Positions 4,719 through 5,413 of a stretch of DNA of 5,413 nt are shown one piece after another. The stretch is taken from positions 1 through 5,413 of the forward strand of contig JAAZFP010000092.1 of NCBI GenBank assembly GCA_012511645.1. Reading direction: 5' to 3'. A model generated the notes under the pieces. The model ran no database searches and had not been told where the DNA came from. It saw only the letters and a list, made by a program, of their open reading frames with translations. Every line of letters begins with the position of its first letter. Positions within the stretch are counted from its first letter, which is position 1. Source of the DNA: Microbacteriaceae bacterium. Lineage in GTDB: Bacteria > Actinomycetota > Actinomycetes > Actinomycetales > Microbacteriaceae. The translations under genes were made by a program, and so were the position numbers.

Positions 4719-5413
4719 ATGACAACGAACCTGGCCCTTACCCCGGTGCAGCTCATCGAGCTCGACCGGGTCGTGTCAGGCCTTGCCAAGATTCGGTCGT
4801 TGAAGAGCCAGCTCGAGGCCCGCGAAGCAGCCCTGCTCGCTGCCGCGTCGTCGCTCGCATGTGACGTGTCCGACACTGGCGCCCACCCTGATGGTGGCAG
4901 TATGGCTCACCGCATGATCGCCTCAGATATTGGTGCAGCGCTCCGCGAGTCCGACCGCACCGTCACCACCCGCATGGGGCGCGCGTTCACCCTGATCACC
5001 GACTACCCGCACACTCACGACGCGGTTGCTGCCGGGCTCATCACCGGCGCACACGCAGGCGTCATCACCGATGCGGGCAGTATCGTCACCGACCCGGTGA
5101 ACCGTGAACACTACGAAGCCGCAGTCCTTGAGGTTGCGGTGGTCGAGACTGTGGGCAGGCTCAGGCCGATCGCGAAGGAACTCGCCGAACGCTACGCCAC
5201 CGAGTCACTCGATGACCGTCACGACCGGGCACGCGCGTGCAGATCCGTTCGGGTGATTGATCTAGACGACAGCATGGCAGAGCTGCGCGCACTCATGCCC
5301 GCCCCCTACGCGTACGGGGTGATGGACCGGCTCAAACAGATGTCACACCTCGTGAAAGAAGCAGAACACACCACACACGCCGACGCGGTCAAAGCGACCC
5401 GTGGGGCTGGGGC
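4719..5413 (+). CDS. DUF222 (13E12 repeat family) protein, probable HNH endonuclease, 3' partial
   Basis: The first 231 codons of a gene that runs off the right edge. The visible part is the DUF222 domain: an N-terminal helix (LTPVQLIELDRVVSGLAKIRS) with coiled-coil character up to about 45, then the family core HRMIASDIGAALRESDRTVT (64-83), then a region that in relatives reads like LPxTxxALxxGxIxxxHAxVI (here YPHTHDAVAAGLITGAHAGVI, 96-116). Next come VRVIDLDDSMAELRALMPAP (177-196) and a helix to 216. Family proteins are about 400-550 residues and usually end in an HNH nuclease domain, which is not in this window, so nuclease activity is inferred. They often occur in many copies per actinobacterial genome and are related to the REP13E12 repeats of mycobacteria; their biological role is poorly known. 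The ATG at 4719 fits the family N-terminus, but its GAGG (4713-4716) is only 2 nt away, an unusually short spacing. The alternative TTG at 4707 has no ribosome binding site. Confidence 0.9.
   Translation, partial: MTTNLALTPVQLIELDRVVSGLAKIRSLKSQLEAREAALLAAASSLACDVSDTGAHPDGGSMAHRMIASDIGAALRESDRTVTTRMGRAFTLITDYPHTHDAVAAGLITGAHAGVITDAGSIVTDPVNREHYEAAVLEVAVVETVGRLRPIAKELAERYATESLDDRHDRARACRSVRVIDLDDSMAELRALMPAPYAYGVMDRLKQMSHLVKEAEHTTHADAVKATRGAG

Overview
The window looks like chromosomal DNA from a high-GC actinobacterium. The support is pervasive G/C at third codon positions, long antisense open frames, a fused double-ATPase peptide transporter subunit, and a DUF222-type (13E12 / REP13E12-like) gene at the right edge. 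A member of the Microbacteriaceae (Leucobacter-like) is my best guess, but it rests on general resemblance only and no search was run.

Left part (1-3562, + strand): the 3' end of a peptide/nickel-type ABC importer operon. A DppC/OppC-like permease (start outside the window) overlaps by 4 nt a single polypeptide carrying both ATPase domains (DppD-DppF fusion). This in turn overlaps by 4 nt (or 1 nt) a 393-residue cytosolic protein. That protein has a C39-like papain-fold cysteine peptidase domain (Gln178, Cys184, His327, Asp348) behind an N-terminal region that resembles a worn GNAT acetyltransferase fold. The stop/start overlaps imply translational coupling, so the C39-like protein is probably made together with the importer. 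A plausible reading is uptake of peptides or a peptide-like compound followed by intracellular processing; the substrate is unknown.

Middle (3563-4110): a 44-bp convergent junction with a weak imperfect hairpin, then a minus-strand dps gene (ferritin-like DNA-binding protein) with all five ferroxidase residues in register and a strong Shine-Dalgarno sequence.

Right part (4111-4718): about 600 bp without a convincing gene. Next to dps lie a leader hairpin and a tentative promoter. Further right is a pyrimidine-rich, lower-GC tract in which TTCGT recurs eight times between 4401 and 4634. Just before the last gene are two DnaA-box-like TGTCCACAG/AGTCCACAG elements 26 bp apart and a TGTCAGTGG block.

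Right edge (4719-5413, + strand): the first 231 codons of a DUF222 protein, a family that usually ends in an HNH nuclease domain; that part lies outside the window. The best candidates for something less familiar are the GNAT-like/C39-like fusion tied to a peptide importer, and the patterned noncoding tract between dps and the DUF222 gene.
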